From Bacteroidota bacterium (GTDB taxonomy: Bacteria > Bacteroidota > Bacteroidia > Flavobacteriales > Flavobacteriaceae), in NCBI GenBank assembly GCA_029561105.1, contig JAKQJQ010000035.1, forward strand, positions 1 to 39,059: 39,059 nt of DNA. Direction: 5' to 3'. Under the pieces are notes generated by a model. It did not search any database and was not told where the DNA came from. It saw nothing but the letters and a program-made list of their open reading frames with translations. The number at the start of each line of letters is the position of its first letter. Within the stretch, counting starts at the first letter, position 1. A program made the position numbers and the translations under genes. Below are positions 8,684-17,825 of this stretch, one piece after another.

Positions 8684-10429
8684 ATGAAAATGAAAAATAG
8701 TTTTATAAAATTGTTTCTATTTACTGCCATTCTTTTTGCAGCTAGTTGTGAGACAATAGACTTAGACCAGACTGAGGATCCGAGTGGTGTCCCCGATAAT
8801 TTACTGGATCCTGTGTATGTATTTAACCATGCGCAATTAGAATTGGCTGATTTCGTTAATTCTTCGAATGCCTTTACCCAACGGGTAACAAGACAAATGG
8901 CAATGACTGGAGGTAACACTTATGACAATGCTTTTGCACCGGTGAATTTTAACAATAACTGGAACACTGCATACAGGATGTTGAATGCGATCAAAACCAT
9001 GGAGCCAAATGCTGTTAAAAACAATCAGTTTTACGTGCTTGGCGCTTCTAAAGTAATTCGTGCTTATGTATTGATTACACTTACAGATATGTATGGTGAT
9101 ATTCCATTGACAGAGGCTTTACAGGGCAATGGGAACCTTTCCCCTAAGTTTGACAAAAGCGCCAATGTGTACAAGCAAGTTTTAACAGAACTTGACGCGG
9201 CAATTGAAATTTTGCAAAGGACTGGCAGCAACGACGAAAGGGTTCAGGATTTATATTATACATCGACATCTGGGTGGGTTAAACTAGCCAATACTTTGAA
9301 ACTTAAGATGTATAATACCGCGCGTTTAGCGGGAGCTGATATTGGAGTGAACATCGGCACAGCAATGCTTGAAGTTATTGCCCAAGACAATTACATCAAA
9401 GAAATCGCAGATGATTTCGCATTTCAGTATGGAAATTCACGTTTCTCACCGAATGCCAGACATCCACTATACAATGATCAATACGAACTGGGTGGAGGTG
9501 CTTATATTGCCAACTATTATATGTGGGCGATGACAACGGAAAAGGATATTACTGTTGGAGCAAATGGCCCTTCAACTAGTGGCTTTGGCGATCCTCGAGT
9601 AAATTTCTACTTCTACAAACAAGATGCGAACCCTGCTGACGAAAATGAGTTTACACTTCCTGGAAGATCGCGTCCGGCTCATTACAGTGATCAGAAATAC
9701 AGCTCATTTTTTGTCGATGGCAGATTGACTCCTTATACGACGTCTAACTGGACTGGACAAACCGGAATTCAATCTAACGGATATTGGGGCAGGGATCATG
9801 GGGATAACTCAGGAATTCCGCCAGATGACACTAAGAGAACCGTAGGTGGAATATTCCCTATTGGCGGTGCGTACGGTGTTCCCGGAACCGTTCAGACCGG
9901 TGGAGATAAAGGTGCTCTAGGAGCAGGTATTATGCCTATTTTGCTATCTTCTTACGTTCATTTCATGAAGGCCGAAGCGTTTCTTGAGTTGGGAATTGGT
10001 ACCGTTGCTGATGCTAAAGCAGAAATGCTTCTCGGGATTAGCCAATCTATTGATAAGGTAATCAATTTTAAACCAAACTATCAATACGTTGCTGGGACTG
10101 CTCCTAACATGACACAGTTAAACCAACAAAAAGCGGATTATCTGGCTTACATAGGTGCTAAATTTGATGACGTTTCTCAAGCCCAGAAGTTAGAGCTGAT
10201 TATTAAAGAATATTACATCGCTGCTTGGGGTAATGGTATCGAGCCTTATAACAATTACAGAAGAACCGGTTATCCGAGCAATTTCCAGCCTACCCTTGAA
10301 CCAGTTTCGGGAGCTTTTTTCTACACTGCGCTATATCCTGGAGAAAGTGTGAACAACAATCCTAATGCACCGACGAATAACAGAACAAGAAAGGTGTTTT
10401 GGGATAAGGGCAATTTGCAATTACATTAA
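8684..10429 (+). CDS. SusD/RagB-like surface lipoprotein
   Basis: A 581-residue lipoprotein that would form the lid over the SusC-like barrel and bind the substrate at the cell surface. The N-terminus is a lipoprotein signal with lipobox FAAS-C, and acidic residues soon after the Cys fit surface export in Bacteroidetes. The N-terminal half has the helical, TPR-like SusD pattern (LGASKVIRAYVLITLTDMYG, then GDIPLTEAL). Near the C-terminus NNYRRTGYP resembles the end of the family. It resembles the SusD-like group seen in many non-starch systems. A second ATG six bases further in is equally possible as start. Confidence 0.93.
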   Translation: MKMKNSFIKLFLFTAILFAASCETIDLDQTEDPSGVPDNLLDPVYVFNHAQLELADFVNSSNAFTQRVTRQMAMTGGNTYDNAFAPVNFNNNWNTAYRMLNAIKTMEPNAVKNNQFYVLGASKVIRAYVLITLTDMYGDIPLTEALQGNGNLSPKFDKSANVYKQVLTELDAAIEILQRTGSNDERVQDLYYTSTSGWVKLANTLKLKMYNTARLAGADIGVNIGTAMLEVIAQDNYIKEIADDFAFQYGNSRFSPNARHPLYNDQYELGGGAYIANYYMWAMTTEKDITVGANGPSTSGFGDPRVNFYFYKQDANPADENEFTLPGRSRPAHYSDQKYSSFFVDGRLTPYTTSNWTGQTGIQSNGYWGRDHGDNSGIPPDDTKRTVGGIFPIGGAYGVPGTVQTGGDKGALGAGIMPILLSSYVHFMKAEAFLELGIGTVADAKAEMLLGISQSIDKVINFKPNYQYVAGTAPNMTQLNQQKADYLAYIGAKFDDVSQAQKLELIIKEYYIAAWGNGIEPYNNYRRTGYPSNFQPTLEPVSGAFFYTALYPGESVNNNPNAPTNNRTRKVFWDKGNLQLH

Positions 10430-10449
10430 TCCAATAAAAGAAAATTTAT

Positions 10450-11004
10450 ATGAAAAAAATATTTTACGTAACGACCCTTGTATTAGCATTGTTCAGTTTT
10501 TCATCATGTGAAACCGAGGATGCACGTGACCCTAGGCCGGTCATAGTAGGAGGGCAGTATGTCCGTTTGGATATTACTGATAAGATGCTGGCTTTTGAAC
10601 ATTTAGATGATACAAAATTTGGTGGGTTGCTTACTGCACCTAGCGGGAACGTTCAGAAATATGTTCTTAAGGTTAGAAAGAGAAACCCGGTCGGGGTTAC
10701 TACCGGTAACTATGCAGAATTGTTAACGGTTAACAGTTTCCCTTACCAGTTAGAAGTTACGCCTCAAATGATAGCGACAGCTATTGGGGTGAATGTAACC
10801 GATCTTGAGAAAGGAGATACCTATGTGTTTTTTGGAGAAGCCTACGGGTTTGACGGTACCAAAACAAACTATAATAGTTTGTCGGCAACTGTAAGAGCTC
10901 AGGCAGGAATGAAACAAGCATTTAGATTTGTTACTTCACTTCAGGATGATAATGGAATTGCGGCATCGTATGAAACGTTTAACAATTATCAACTTGGGCT
11001 GTAA
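10450..11004 (+). CDS. Unrecognised small lipoprotein of the SusC/SusD operon
   Basis: A 184-residue protein with a lipoprotein signal (FSFSS-C, then ETEDARDP), so anchored in the outer membrane and possibly surface exposed. I do not recognise a domain. The mature part looks mostly beta, with alternating polar and hydrophobic stretches such as KYVLKVRKRN and TYVFFGEAYGFDG. It starts 20 bp after the SusD-like stop and is followed 32 bp later by another lipoprotein gene, so it is almost certainly co-transcribed. By position it could be an accessory substrate-binding lipoprotein of the transporter; this is inference. Confidence 0.8.
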   Translation: MKKIFYVTTLVLALFSFSSCETEDARDPRPVIVGGQYVRLDITDKMLAFEHLDDTKFGGLLTAPSGNVQKYVLKVRKRNPVGVTTGNYAELLTVNSFPYQLEVTPQMIATAIGVNVTDLEKGDTYVFFGEAYGFDGTKTNYNSLSATVRAQAGMKQAFRFVTSLQDDNGIAASYETFNNYQLGL

Positions 11005-11036
11005 GTACTAATATTGACAATTTAATTTTATTAGAA

Positions 11037-12218
11037 ATGAAAAGAATAAAACTATTATTGCTCGCTGTCTTTGCTGGGAGCACGCTTATTTCCTGCGATG
11101 ATGACGACGACAAATTTACGGGATCGCCGGTTGGAGTGCTTCCATTTGAAACGGTAACTGCGACAGTAAGTACCGACGCAACATTTGCATTGCCGGGTCA
11201 GGAGATTAATTTTACGGCGACGCTTCCAGAAAGTTTTAGAGCTGTTGTAATGGATACTGTTACTGTACAGGCAACAATATACTCAATGGGAGGAGGCGTG
11301 AGGAACGCATCTGTAGACATTTTGCCTGGGTCAAATTCTGGGACTGAGAAAATTTCTGTGCCCGGCGGAGGAGGTACTTTCGATTTGAATTTCGATATGA
11401 AGTTAACCGCAATTAACTTGAAAAGAGTTGTTCCGGGTAAGCATTATCTATTGACTTCTAATACGATTAATGTCGCTTCAGGTAGCACAGGTGTTCCAAC
11501 CACTAACGATAAGAGGCTTAAAATTTCTATTGATTGGGAAAATAAGACCATAGTTCGCAAAGTGAGGGTGAAGGCAGAGAGAATTGGACTAACCACAGTT
11601 ACACTTTTAGGAACTGGTGGTAGCGGAACTCTTAGGGTTAATGGCAATGCATTTCCTGTCCCGTTCAGTACAGACTTAGCGACTACGGCTGCAAATTTTG
11701 TTACGGCTCAGTCTGCAGCATTGTCGGCATTGGGCGTCACGGCGACATCGGTGGGAACCGATTTGTACCTTAGCTACTCCGGCACGTCACCATTGGTTAC
11801 TTTTACAAATGGGGGTGTGAGGGCATTTGTGTATGGCGAAGCATATGTGGGGTCTGTTACAGATTGGCCTAAAACGTATTTCCTTTCAGCATCGAAGTTA
11901 GGTACCACTTCCGAAGGAATAAGTACATCATCGGTTCCAGTAACTACGCCGAACCCAATTTATACACCTTCTCCATACGCATACAATCCGGGAACTTATG
12001 CTTTTAAGATTGGTGTGGTTCAGGCGGCAGATTTAGAAGCTCCTTCGGTAGATTTGAAATACAGGATTGTCGTGAAATTTCCAAATGGCGAAACTAAAAT
12101 TTACAACGGAGTGTACAACGCCATGTCTGTAGCTTCTGGATTTAAAACCGTATTGGCTGTGACAAAAACCGGTACCGGTGATAGTGTAACCTATTCTGAT
12201 CCCGTGTTTACACCTTAA
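11037..12218 (+). CDS. Unrecognised lipoprotein, last gene of the SusC/SusD operon
   Basis: A 393-residue protein with a lipoprotein signal (STLIS-C) followed by five aspartates, a strongly acidic start typical of surface-exported lipoproteins. The mature protein appears beta-rich. Residues about 180-265 form a distinct Gly/Thr/Ala-rich module (LLGTGGSGTLRVNG, TAANFVTAQSAALSALGV) that looks inserted between two halves of a larger fold. The function is unknown. It ends 30 bp before a strong intrinsic terminator, closing the operon that begins with the SusC-like gene. Confidence 0.8.
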   Translation: MKRIKLLLLAVFAGSTLISCDDDDDKFTGSPVGVLPFETVTATVSTDATFALPGQEINFTATLPESFRAVVMDTVTVQATIYSMGGGVRNASVDILPGSNSGTEKISVPGGGGTFDLNFDMKLTAINLKRVVPGKHYLLTSNTINVASGSTGVPTTNDKRLKISIDWENKTIVRKVRVKAERIGLTTVTLLGTGGSGTLRVNGNAFPVPFSTDLATTAANFVTAQSAALSALGVTATSVGTDLYLSYSGTSPLVTFTNGGVRAFVYGEAYVGSVTDWPKTYFLSASKLGTTSEGISTSSVPVTTPNPIYTPSPYAYNPGTYAFKIGVVQAADLEAPSVDLKYRIVVKFPNGETKIYNGVYNAMSVASGFKTVLAVTKTGTGDSVTYSDPVFTP

Positions 12219-12248
12219 ACTGAAAATCATCAATTCAGCAATAAAAAG

Positions 12249-12287
12249 GAAGAATATCTGTGGTTATCTCGCAGATATTCTTCTTTT
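12249..12287 (+). terminator. Intrinsic terminator of the SusC/SusD operon
   Basis: GAAGAATATCTG (12249-12260) pairs perfectly with CAGATATTCTTC (12272-12283). The loop is 11 nt and the stem is followed by T residues. Confidence 0.85.
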
Positions 12288-12322
12288 AATATTATCTCCT
12301 CCGAAATTTTAAGAGTCTTTTT

Positions 12323-12353
12323 TTGATTTTCAATATTTATCTGATTACATTTG
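12323..12353 (+). promoter_or_regulatory. Promoter of the BNR-repeat secreted protein gene
   Basis: A -33 TTG (12323-12325) and a -7 TACATTTG (12346-12353), separated by 20 nt, make a good flavobacterial promoter. The ATG lies 27 nt downstream. Confidence 0.7.
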
Positions 12354-12380
12354 TTCAACTTTATTAAAACTTAATTTATT

Positions 12381-13736
12381 ATGAAAAAACAATTACTATT
12401 ATTTCTTGTGTTTTTGACAGGTGCGACAGGGATGAATGCACAGGTTTTTTGGTCAGAGGTCGCTACAGGCTTCACGGCTGCGAGTAGAGGTATTAACCAA
12501 GTTTCTTATGCCGATGCCAACAATATTTGGTGTACTGCTTATGACGGTATTACCACAACTAACGTAATTAGAGAGTATACCCGTTCGAACGACGGTGGTG
12601 ATACTTGGACACCAGGGGTGATCAATCTTGGATCTACAACTCTTGGAATTGGATGTATAGCTGGTACTTCGGGAACGGATGCTTATGTGGCTGCATTCCC
12701 TGATACTGGAGGCTTAGGCGGTATCTGGAAAACTGCCAATGGCGGAACTACTTGGACTAAGCAAGCTACGGCTTCGTTTAACGCCACAGCTTCATTTACA
12801 AATGTTGTTTATTTCTGGGATGCTAACAACGGTTTCTGCATGGGAGATCCTGATACTCCAACTACATTTGAGATTTACACAACTACCAATGGCGGAACCA
12901 ACTGGGTTAGAGTATCTGCATCTAACGTGCCAGTACCGTTGGATGGTGAATATGGTTATACCAGAAGTTTTGCTGCCAATGGAAATGCTATTTGGTTTGG
13001 AACAAACAAAGGTAGAATGTACAGATCATTTGACAAAGGTTTGACTTGGGCTGTGTCTCAAACGCCAATCGCTGATATGCAAACCGGAAATTACGCGTTC
13101 GCGGATTTAAACAATGGGTTATTGATTACAGATGACTGGCAGTTTTTTAGAACTACCGATAGCGGAGCTACTTGGGTTTCTGAATTTCCAATAGGAACAT
13201 ACAGAAATGCGGCGGTAACCAATGTGCCTGGAGTAAATGGATGTGCTTATGTTTCTCTTGGAGAAGATATTGATTTAGGAGAAAGAGGCTCTTCGTACAC
13301 TACAGACGGAGGATTGAACTGGATCGATGTAAACGGCCAGGACGATACTAACGCTGACAACGGAAGTGATGTTTCATTCTTTGACGGAGGTCACGGTTTG
13401 GCTGCAGGTTTCAACACTTCATCTACTGTTGGAGGCGCCTTTAAATATGTTGGGTCTGCTTCATTGTTCGACTGTACTTTAGCAACTACAAGCTACACAA
13501 CTGCGAAAACTTTTACCGCTTCTCCAAACCCAACTTCTGGCGTATTGAACCTAAACGGAAAGTCAATTAGCAATGTAACGGTTTATGATGCGGTCGGTAA
13601 GGAAGTAGCTAACAAAAACTACAGCGCTTTAAGCAACGTAACTTTCGACCTTTCATCATTCAACAATGGCGTATATATGGTTAAAGTAACTAACGCTGCT
13701 GGTAAATCAGATACCATCAAAGTGGTGAAACAATAA
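12381..13736 (+). CDS. BNR/Asp-box repeat protein with T9SS C-terminal sorting domain
   Basis: A 451-residue secreted protein. A signal peptide (about 1-20, ending MNAQ) is followed by a beta-propeller with at least six Asp-box-like repeats: NDGGDTW, ANGGTTW, TNGGTNW, DKGLTW, TDSGATW and TDGGLNW. The last 70 or so residues form a type A T9SS sorting domain. It opens with SPNPTSGVLNL and contains VYDAVGKEV and FNNGVYMVKV, and its end is basic. Such proteins cross the outer membrane by type IX secretion and are often attached to the surface. The repeats resemble Ycf48/sialidase-type propellers, but no catalytic site is evident and the ligand is unknown. It is monocistronic between its own promoter and terminator. 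Confidence 0.92.
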   Translation: MKKQLLLFLVFLTGATGMNAQVFWSEVATGFTAASRGINQVSYADANNIWCTAYDGITTTNVIREYTRSNDGGDTWTPGVINLGSTTLGIGCIAGTSGTDAYVAAFPDTGGLGGIWKTANGGTTWTKQATASFNATASFTNVVYFWDANNGFCMGDPDTPTTFEIYTTTNGGTNWVRVSASNVPVPLDGEYGYTRSFAANGNAIWFGTNKGRMYRSFDKGLTWAVSQTPIADMQTGNYAFADLNNGLLITDDWQFFRTTDSGATWVSEFPIGTYRNAAVTNVPGVNGCAYVSLGEDIDLGERGSSYTTDGGLNWIDVNGQDDTNADNGSDVSFFDGGHGLAAGFNTSSTVGGAFKYVGSASLFDCTLATTSYTTAKTFTASPNPTSGVLNLNGKSISNVTVYDAVGKEVANKNYSALSNVTFDLSSFNNGVYMVKVTNAAGKSDTIKVVKQ

Positions 13737-13759
13737 CACAGTATTTTATACTTAAACAA

Positions 13760-13787
13760 AACCATCCCTTGCGGATGGTTTTTTGTT
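13760..13787 (+). terminator. Intrinsic terminator of the BNR-repeat gene
   Basis: AACCATCC (13760-13767), a 5-nt loop, then GGATGGTT (13773-13780) followed by a T-rich run. Confidence 0.85.
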
Positions 13788-13849
13788 TTTAGGCTGTTTA
13801 TAAAATCATAAGTTTTAGTGCTATCAATAACTATTTACAAACAAATGGT

Positions 13850-13857
13850 TATTTTTG
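13850..13857 (+). promoter_or_regulatory. -7 element of the porin gene
   Basis: TATTTTTG fits TAnnTTTG, 19 nt before the ATG at 13877. No clear TTG is seen at the -33 distance. Confidence 0.45.
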
Positions 13858-13876
13858 TCGCTTATATTTCCAGTCT

Positions 13877-15817
13877 ATGAGAATCGCATTTTCGGTTTTA
13901 TCCCTGCTTTTTACAGTTTTCGTTTTTTCGCAGGAGAAGCCCGCCAAGGAGAAACCAAAAACCTTTGTGAAGACTGCCGAGCAGAAAGCAAAAGAAAAGG
14001 CCAGAAAGGCGCCTATTTCGTCTTACAAGATATTTACCATCGAGCGCGACACGACTTATGTAGACACCTCATTAACCATTCAGGATGAGTACGAATACAA
14101 TTACCTTCGGCGCGACAATTTCGGCTTATTGCCATTTGTCAATGAAGGCCACACTTACAACACCATTGATTTTGGCCTCACTAAATTTACACCCTATCCC
14201 GAAATCGGTTATAAAGCCAAGCATTTCAATTATCTCGAATCCAACCAAATCAAATACTATTCGGTAGCCACACCGCTGACCGAGTTGTATTTTAAAACCG
14301 TCATGGAACAAGGCCAAAGCCTCGACGCCTTTATCACCATGAATACCTCCGAACGTTTTAACTTTTCACTTGCCTACAAAGGGTTACGGTCACTCGGGAA
14401 ATACGTCAACCAACTCGCCAGCACCGGAAATTTTCGATTCACCACAAACTACCACACCAAAAGCAAAAGATACCTGGTTTACGGCCACCTAACCAGTCAG
14501 GATTTTTCCAACCAGGAAAATGGCGGGATAACCACAACAGAAGATTTTGAAAATAAGAACGAAGATTTCAAAGAGCGCCAACGGTTCGAAGTCTACCTTA
14601 CCGACGCCAAATCTTATATTAAAGGGAAACGTGCGTTTGTAGACCACACCTTCAGGATCAATCCTACAGAAGGGTCCAACAACCTCTACCTTGCGCACCA
14701 GTTCAATTACGAGTACAAGTATTTCGAATACACCCAAAAAACGCTCCAATCAACCGTTGGTGCCAACAAGGTAAATCGGTTCGGCGAAGCTTATGTTTTC
14801 GGTGGTATCAACGATCAACTGCGCTACAACCGCTTATACAATAAAGTTGGCGCCATCTACGAAAACCCGCTGGGCAGGTTTCAGTTTTTTGCCGAGGATT
14901 TTCGATACAATTATTTCTACGGAACTGCCTACGTTCTCTCGGGCGTGCCAATACCAAGCCAACTCAACGATAAAATTAATAGCGTTGGCGGACAATATGA
15001 CTATCAGAAAGGCAAATGGAACGCCACCCTGCTTTACTCCAATTCACTCAGCGACCAATCACTCACCAATATCGATGGTAAGGCCTCTTACCAATTCAAT
15101 GACAAGAACAAACTTTCGGTGCGTTACCAAAACCTGAACAAGCTGCCCGATCACCTATACAACCTTCACCAAAGCAGTTTTATCAGCTACAACTGGCACA
15201 ACAATTTCAAGAACCAAAAAATCAACTCCATCCAGGCCGAGGCGCAAACCCAATGGGGAACGGCTGCCTTGCAAATCACCAATTTCAACGACTTTCTCTA
15301 TTATAGCGACGACAGCACCAACGATTCTATCCAACTCGTCACGCCCAAACAATACAACAAAAGCATCCAATACCTTTCAATCAAGGTGGGCAAGGAATTC
15401 AAGTTCTGGAAATTCGCGCTAGACAACACCGTGCTCTACCAAAAAGTAGCCCAAGATAGCCTCGTGCTCAATGTGCCTGATATCGTCACACGCAACACAT
15501 TATACTTCTCCGATTACTTTTTCAAACGTGCGCTGTATCTTCAGGCAGGCGTCACGTTCAATTATTTTACGAAGTATTATATGAATGACTACAATCCGGT
15601 CATCACCGAGTTTTTCGTGCAGAACAAAAAAGAAATCGGTGATTTTGCCTACTGCGATTTCTTCATCAATATGCGTGTGCGCCAAACCCGCATTTTTGTC
15701 AAAGCCGAGCATTTCAACTCTGCCTGGGCAGGCCGCAACGAATATTTCTCGGCGCCTAACTATCCGTACCGCGACTTCCTCGTGCGTTTCGGGTTGGTCT
15801 GGAACTTCTTCCAATAA
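13877..15817 (+). CDS. Putative outer-membrane porin (Bacteroidetes Porin_10-like)
   Basis: A 646-residue outer-membrane protein. A signal peptide (about 1-19, ending FVFSQ) is followed by a lysine-rich, low-complexity linker (about 20-47) and then by alternating amphipathic strands with many aromatics. The C-terminus FLVRFGLVWNFFQ ends in the aromatic beta-signal typical of outer-membrane barrels. The pattern (NFGLLPFVNEGHTYN near the start, a terminal GLVWNFF) matches what I know of the putative-porin family conserved in Flavobacteriia. The substrate is unknown. Codon use is noticeably richer in C than in the SusC/SusD operon. The start at 13877 puts a proper signal peptide at the N-terminus. 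Confidence 0.85.
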   Translation: MRIAFSVLSLLFTVFVFSQEKPAKEKPKTFVKTAEQKAKEKARKAPISSYKIFTIERDTTYVDTSLTIQDEYEYNYLRRDNFGLLPFVNEGHTYNTIDFGLTKFTPYPEIGYKAKHFNYLESNQIKYYSVATPLTELYFKTVMEQGQSLDAFITMNTSERFNFSLAYKGLRSLGKYVNQLASTGNFRFTTNYHTKSKRYLVYGHLTSQDFSNQENGGITTTEDFENKNEDFKERQRFEVYLTDAKSYIKGKRAFVDHTFRINPTEGSNNLYLAHQFNYEYKYFEYTQKTLQSTVGANKVNRFGEAYVFGGINDQLRYNRLYNKVGAIYENPLGRFQFFAEDFRYNYFYGTAYVLSGVPIPSQLNDKINSVGGQYDYQKGKWNATLLYSNSLSDQSLTNIDGKASYQFNDKNKLSVRYQNLNKLPDHLYNLHQSSFISYNWHNNFKNQKINSIQAEAQTQWGTAALQITNFNDFLYYSDDSTNDSIQLVTPKQYNKSIQYLSIKVGKEFKFWKFALDNTVLYQKVAQDSLVLNVPDIVTRNTLYFSDYFFKRALYLQAGVTFNYFTKYYMNDYNPVITEFFVQNKKEIGDFAYCDFFINMRVRQTRIFVKAEHFNSAWAGRNEYFSAPNYPYRDFLVRFGLVWNFFQ

Positions 15818-15822
15818 TTTTT

Positions 15823-15950
15823 GGGCGTGCCGGCGAATCAAAACCCAATTTCATAGCAAAACCATCTCGCCGTCGGGCTATCCGCTCTATCTTTTGACTG
15901 CCTCGACTGCGCTCGGCATGACAAAAGGATGCCGCTGCTATCCCTCACGC
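15823..15950 (-). repeat. Dispersed intergenic repeat, family 1, copy C (inverted)
   Basis: Read on the minus strand it aligns end to end with copy B at 23701-23817. It starts GCGTGAGGGAT, has the core GCGGCATCCTTTTGT paired with CAAAAGATAGAGCGGA, then CCCGACGGC, and ends GATTCGCCGGCACGCC. It lies directly after the porin stop codon. The hairpin arm is extended by TGCC/GGCA in place of the different arm sequence seen in copies A and B. Confidence 0.7.
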
Positions 15951-16095
15951 ACATCAGCATTATTCTAACCGTTCGGCCAACGTGTCTGCTGGCGCCATCG
16001 CTAAAATGCCCACTGGCTTTTTTTAATGCTCGGCGATGCTACGGCCGCCAACAAGCCTGTTCAAAATTTAAAGCCTACAATAATTCTCAATTCCC
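15951..16095. other. Upstream region of the CBS-domain synthase gene, no gene seen
   Basis: With the preceding repeat this makes a gap of about 310 bp between the porin and the synthase. An open frame runs through it into the synthase gene, but it has no family similarity and begins inside the repeat. It is treated as untranslated. Confidence 0.5.
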
Positions 16096-16103
16096 TATAT
16101 TTG
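16096..16103 (+). promoter_or_regulatory. -7 element of the synthase gene
   Basis: TATATTTG, a consensus TAnnTTTG box, lies 26 nt before the ATG at 16130. It supports that start over any upstream one. Confidence 0.6.
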
Positions 16104-16129
16104 TCCCGCAAATCGCAATCGTAATAGTA

Positions 16130-17491
16130 ATGAACTACTCAGAAAATATCCTAGGCACCATCGGCAATACGCCGCTTGTGAAACTCAATAAAGTAACCGC
16201 AGAAGTAGATGCACTCGTTCTGGCCAAAGTAGAAACCTTCAATCCCGGCAACTCCGTCAAAGACAGAATGGCCGTCAAGATGGTCGAAGACGCCGAAGCC
16301 GACGGACGCCTCAAACCGGGCGGCACCATCATCGAAGGAACTTCGGGAAACACAGGTATGGGCCTCGCGCTGGCTGCCATCGTTAAAGGCTATAAACTTA
16401 TCTGTGTCATCACAGACAAACAATCCAAGGAAAAAATGGACATCCTGCGCGCCGTGGGCGCCAAGGTAGTTGTTTGCCCAACCGATGTAGAGCCAACCGA
16501 TCCACGTTCGTACTATTCGGTTTCTAAAAGACTCGGTGAAGACACACCCAATTCGTGGTACGTGAACCAATATGATAATCCGTCCAACGCGGTGGCACAT
16601 TACGAACAAACCGGCCCCGAAATCTGGAAACAAACCGAAGGAAAGATTACGCATTTCGTAGTAGGTGTAGGTACCGGCGGAACCATTTCTGGCGTGGCCA
16701 AATACCTCAAAGAGAAAAACCCGAATATTAAGATCTGGGGTGTAGATACCTACGGCTCAGTGTTCAAGAAATACCACGAAACCGGAATCTTCGACGAGAA
16801 CGAAATCTATTCGTACATCACCGAAGGCATCGGCGAGGACATCCTTCCCAAAAACGTCGACTTTTCACTCATTGACGGTTTCACCAAAGTAACCGACAAA
16901 GACGCTGCAGTCTACACCAGGAAGATCGCACTCGAAGAAGGTATTTTCGTGGGTAACTCTGCAGGTTCGGCCATCAAAGGCTTGCTGCAACTCAAAGACC
17001 ATTTCAAACCAGAAGACGTTGTGGTGGTTTTATTCCACGATTCGGGCAGCCGTTATGTGGGAAAGATGTTCAACGACGACTGGATGCGCGAACGCGGTTT
17101 CCTTGACGAGGAAATCACCAAAGCCGAAGACGTGATTAAAGACCACATCGATAAGCCACTTGTCATTGTGCGCACCGAAGAACTTGTCTCGCACGCCATC
17201 GAGCGCATGCGCAAATACAAAATCTCGCAGATTCCCGTGATTGACATTACTGGATTTGTGGGTTCGGTAGACGAGTCCGACTTGTTTCAAAGTTACGTGA
17301 CCGATAAGAATGTCGCCGACAAACCCATCCGCGAAGTCATGGGCAAACCCTATCCCGTCGTCAAGACCGGTACGTCAATAGAAGAAGTATCCAAACTTTT
17401 TACCAAGGACAATCAAGCGGTACTCGTAGATTTGGGCAATGGCAAACACCACATCATTACCAAATACGATATCATCGGGTCGATTAAGTAA
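16130..17491 (+). CDS. PLP-dependent cystathionine beta-synthase / cysteine synthase with C-terminal CBS domains
   Basis: A fold-type II PLP enzyme of sulfur amino-acid metabolism, expected to condense serine or an activated serine with homocysteine or sulfide. Of 453 residues, the N-terminal catalytic part has the PLP lysine K44 (NPGNSVKDR), the substrate loop GTSGNTG near 70-76 and the phosphate loop GVGTGGTISG near 179-188. Residues from about 330 form two CBS motifs (LVIVRTEELVSHAIERM, SQIPVID, then GKPYPVVKTGTSIEEV) that may bind adenosyl ligands. The heme domain of mammalian CBS is absent. The start was placed at 16130, where homology begins and just after a -7 box; upstream in-frame codons are not conserved. 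Sequence alone does not settle CBS against cysteine synthase activity. Confidence 0.9.
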   Translation: MNYSENILGTIGNTPLVKLNKVTAEVDALVLAKVETFNPGNSVKDRMAVKMVEDAEADGRLKPGGTIIEGTSGNTGMGLALAAIVKGYKLICVITDKQSKEKMDILRAVGAKVVVCPTDVEPTDPRSYYSVSKRLGEDTPNSWYVNQYDNPSNAVAHYEQTGPEIWKQTEGKITHFVVGVGTGGTISGVAKYLKEKNPNIKIWGVDTYGSVFKKYHETGIFDENEIYSYITEGIGEDILPKNVDFSLIDGFTKVTDKDAAVYTRKIALEEGIFVGNSAGSAIKGLLQLKDHFKPEDVVVVLFHDSGSRYVGKMFNDDWMRERGFLDEEITKAEDVIKDHIDKPLVIVRTEELVSHAIERMRKYKISQIPVIDITGFVGSVDESDLFQSYVTDKNVADKPIREVMGKPYPVVKTGTSIEEVSKLFTKDNQAVLVDLGNGKHHIITKYDIIGSIK

Positions 17492-17507
17492 TTGACAGTT
17501 TCCTTGT

Positions 17508-17570
17508 ATCCGCGAATGCTCTCGTTAGGCTTTGGGCCTTTTCCGAGAGCATTCGCGGATTATTTTTTTA
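17508..17570 (+). terminator. Intrinsic terminator of the synthase gene
   Basis: A 17-bp perfect stem: ATCCGCGAATGCTCTCG (17508-17524) against its complement at 17544-17560, followed by TATTTTTTT. It begins 16 bp after the stop codon. Confidence 0.92.
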
Positions 17571-17671
17571 GGCTGCCCTTTCCCCCAAAGGCATTCGCAG
17601 CTTAAAATTGAAACGTTGTAATTTTAACAATAGATACAGGTTTCCTGCATTTCCGAATAACGAAAATTTAT

Positions 17672-17750
17672 TAGGGATATCCATTTCGCCCCCTTCCCAA
17701 GAGACAAGATACGATTTTTGAAAATGCCGTCCCTGCAGAAAGACTGTAAG
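17672..17750. repeat. Dispersed intergenic repeat, family 2, copy 2
   Basis: Aligns with 1685-1758 through the blocks TAGGGA, CCCCTTCCC, AAGATAC with ATTTTT, and TGCAGAAA followed by ACTG. A 68-codon minus-strand ORF runs through 17568-17774, but it lacks a convincing start context and its counterpart at copy 1 is broken. It is not called as a gene. Confidence 0.5.
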
Positions 17751-17825
17751 TAGTCCTAAAAAAGCAAATGCCATATAATTACCAGATACGAAATTATAGC
17801 TCCGATTAAATAAGTTAAAACTTAG

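Noticed and set aside
5492..12218. Polysaccharide utilisation locus
   Set aside because: A SusC/SusD pair is present but no glycoside hydrolase, lyase, esterase or regulator accompanies it, so the substrate is left open.
15929..16129. Longer N-terminus for the CBS-domain synthase
   Set aside because: Those residues come from repeat and promoter sequence; the family N-terminus and the -7 box both fix the start at 16130.
17568..17774. 68-codon minus-strand ORF
   Set aside because: It overlaps the terminator side and dispersed repeat family 2; the matching copy near 1700 is broken, so a gene is not supported.
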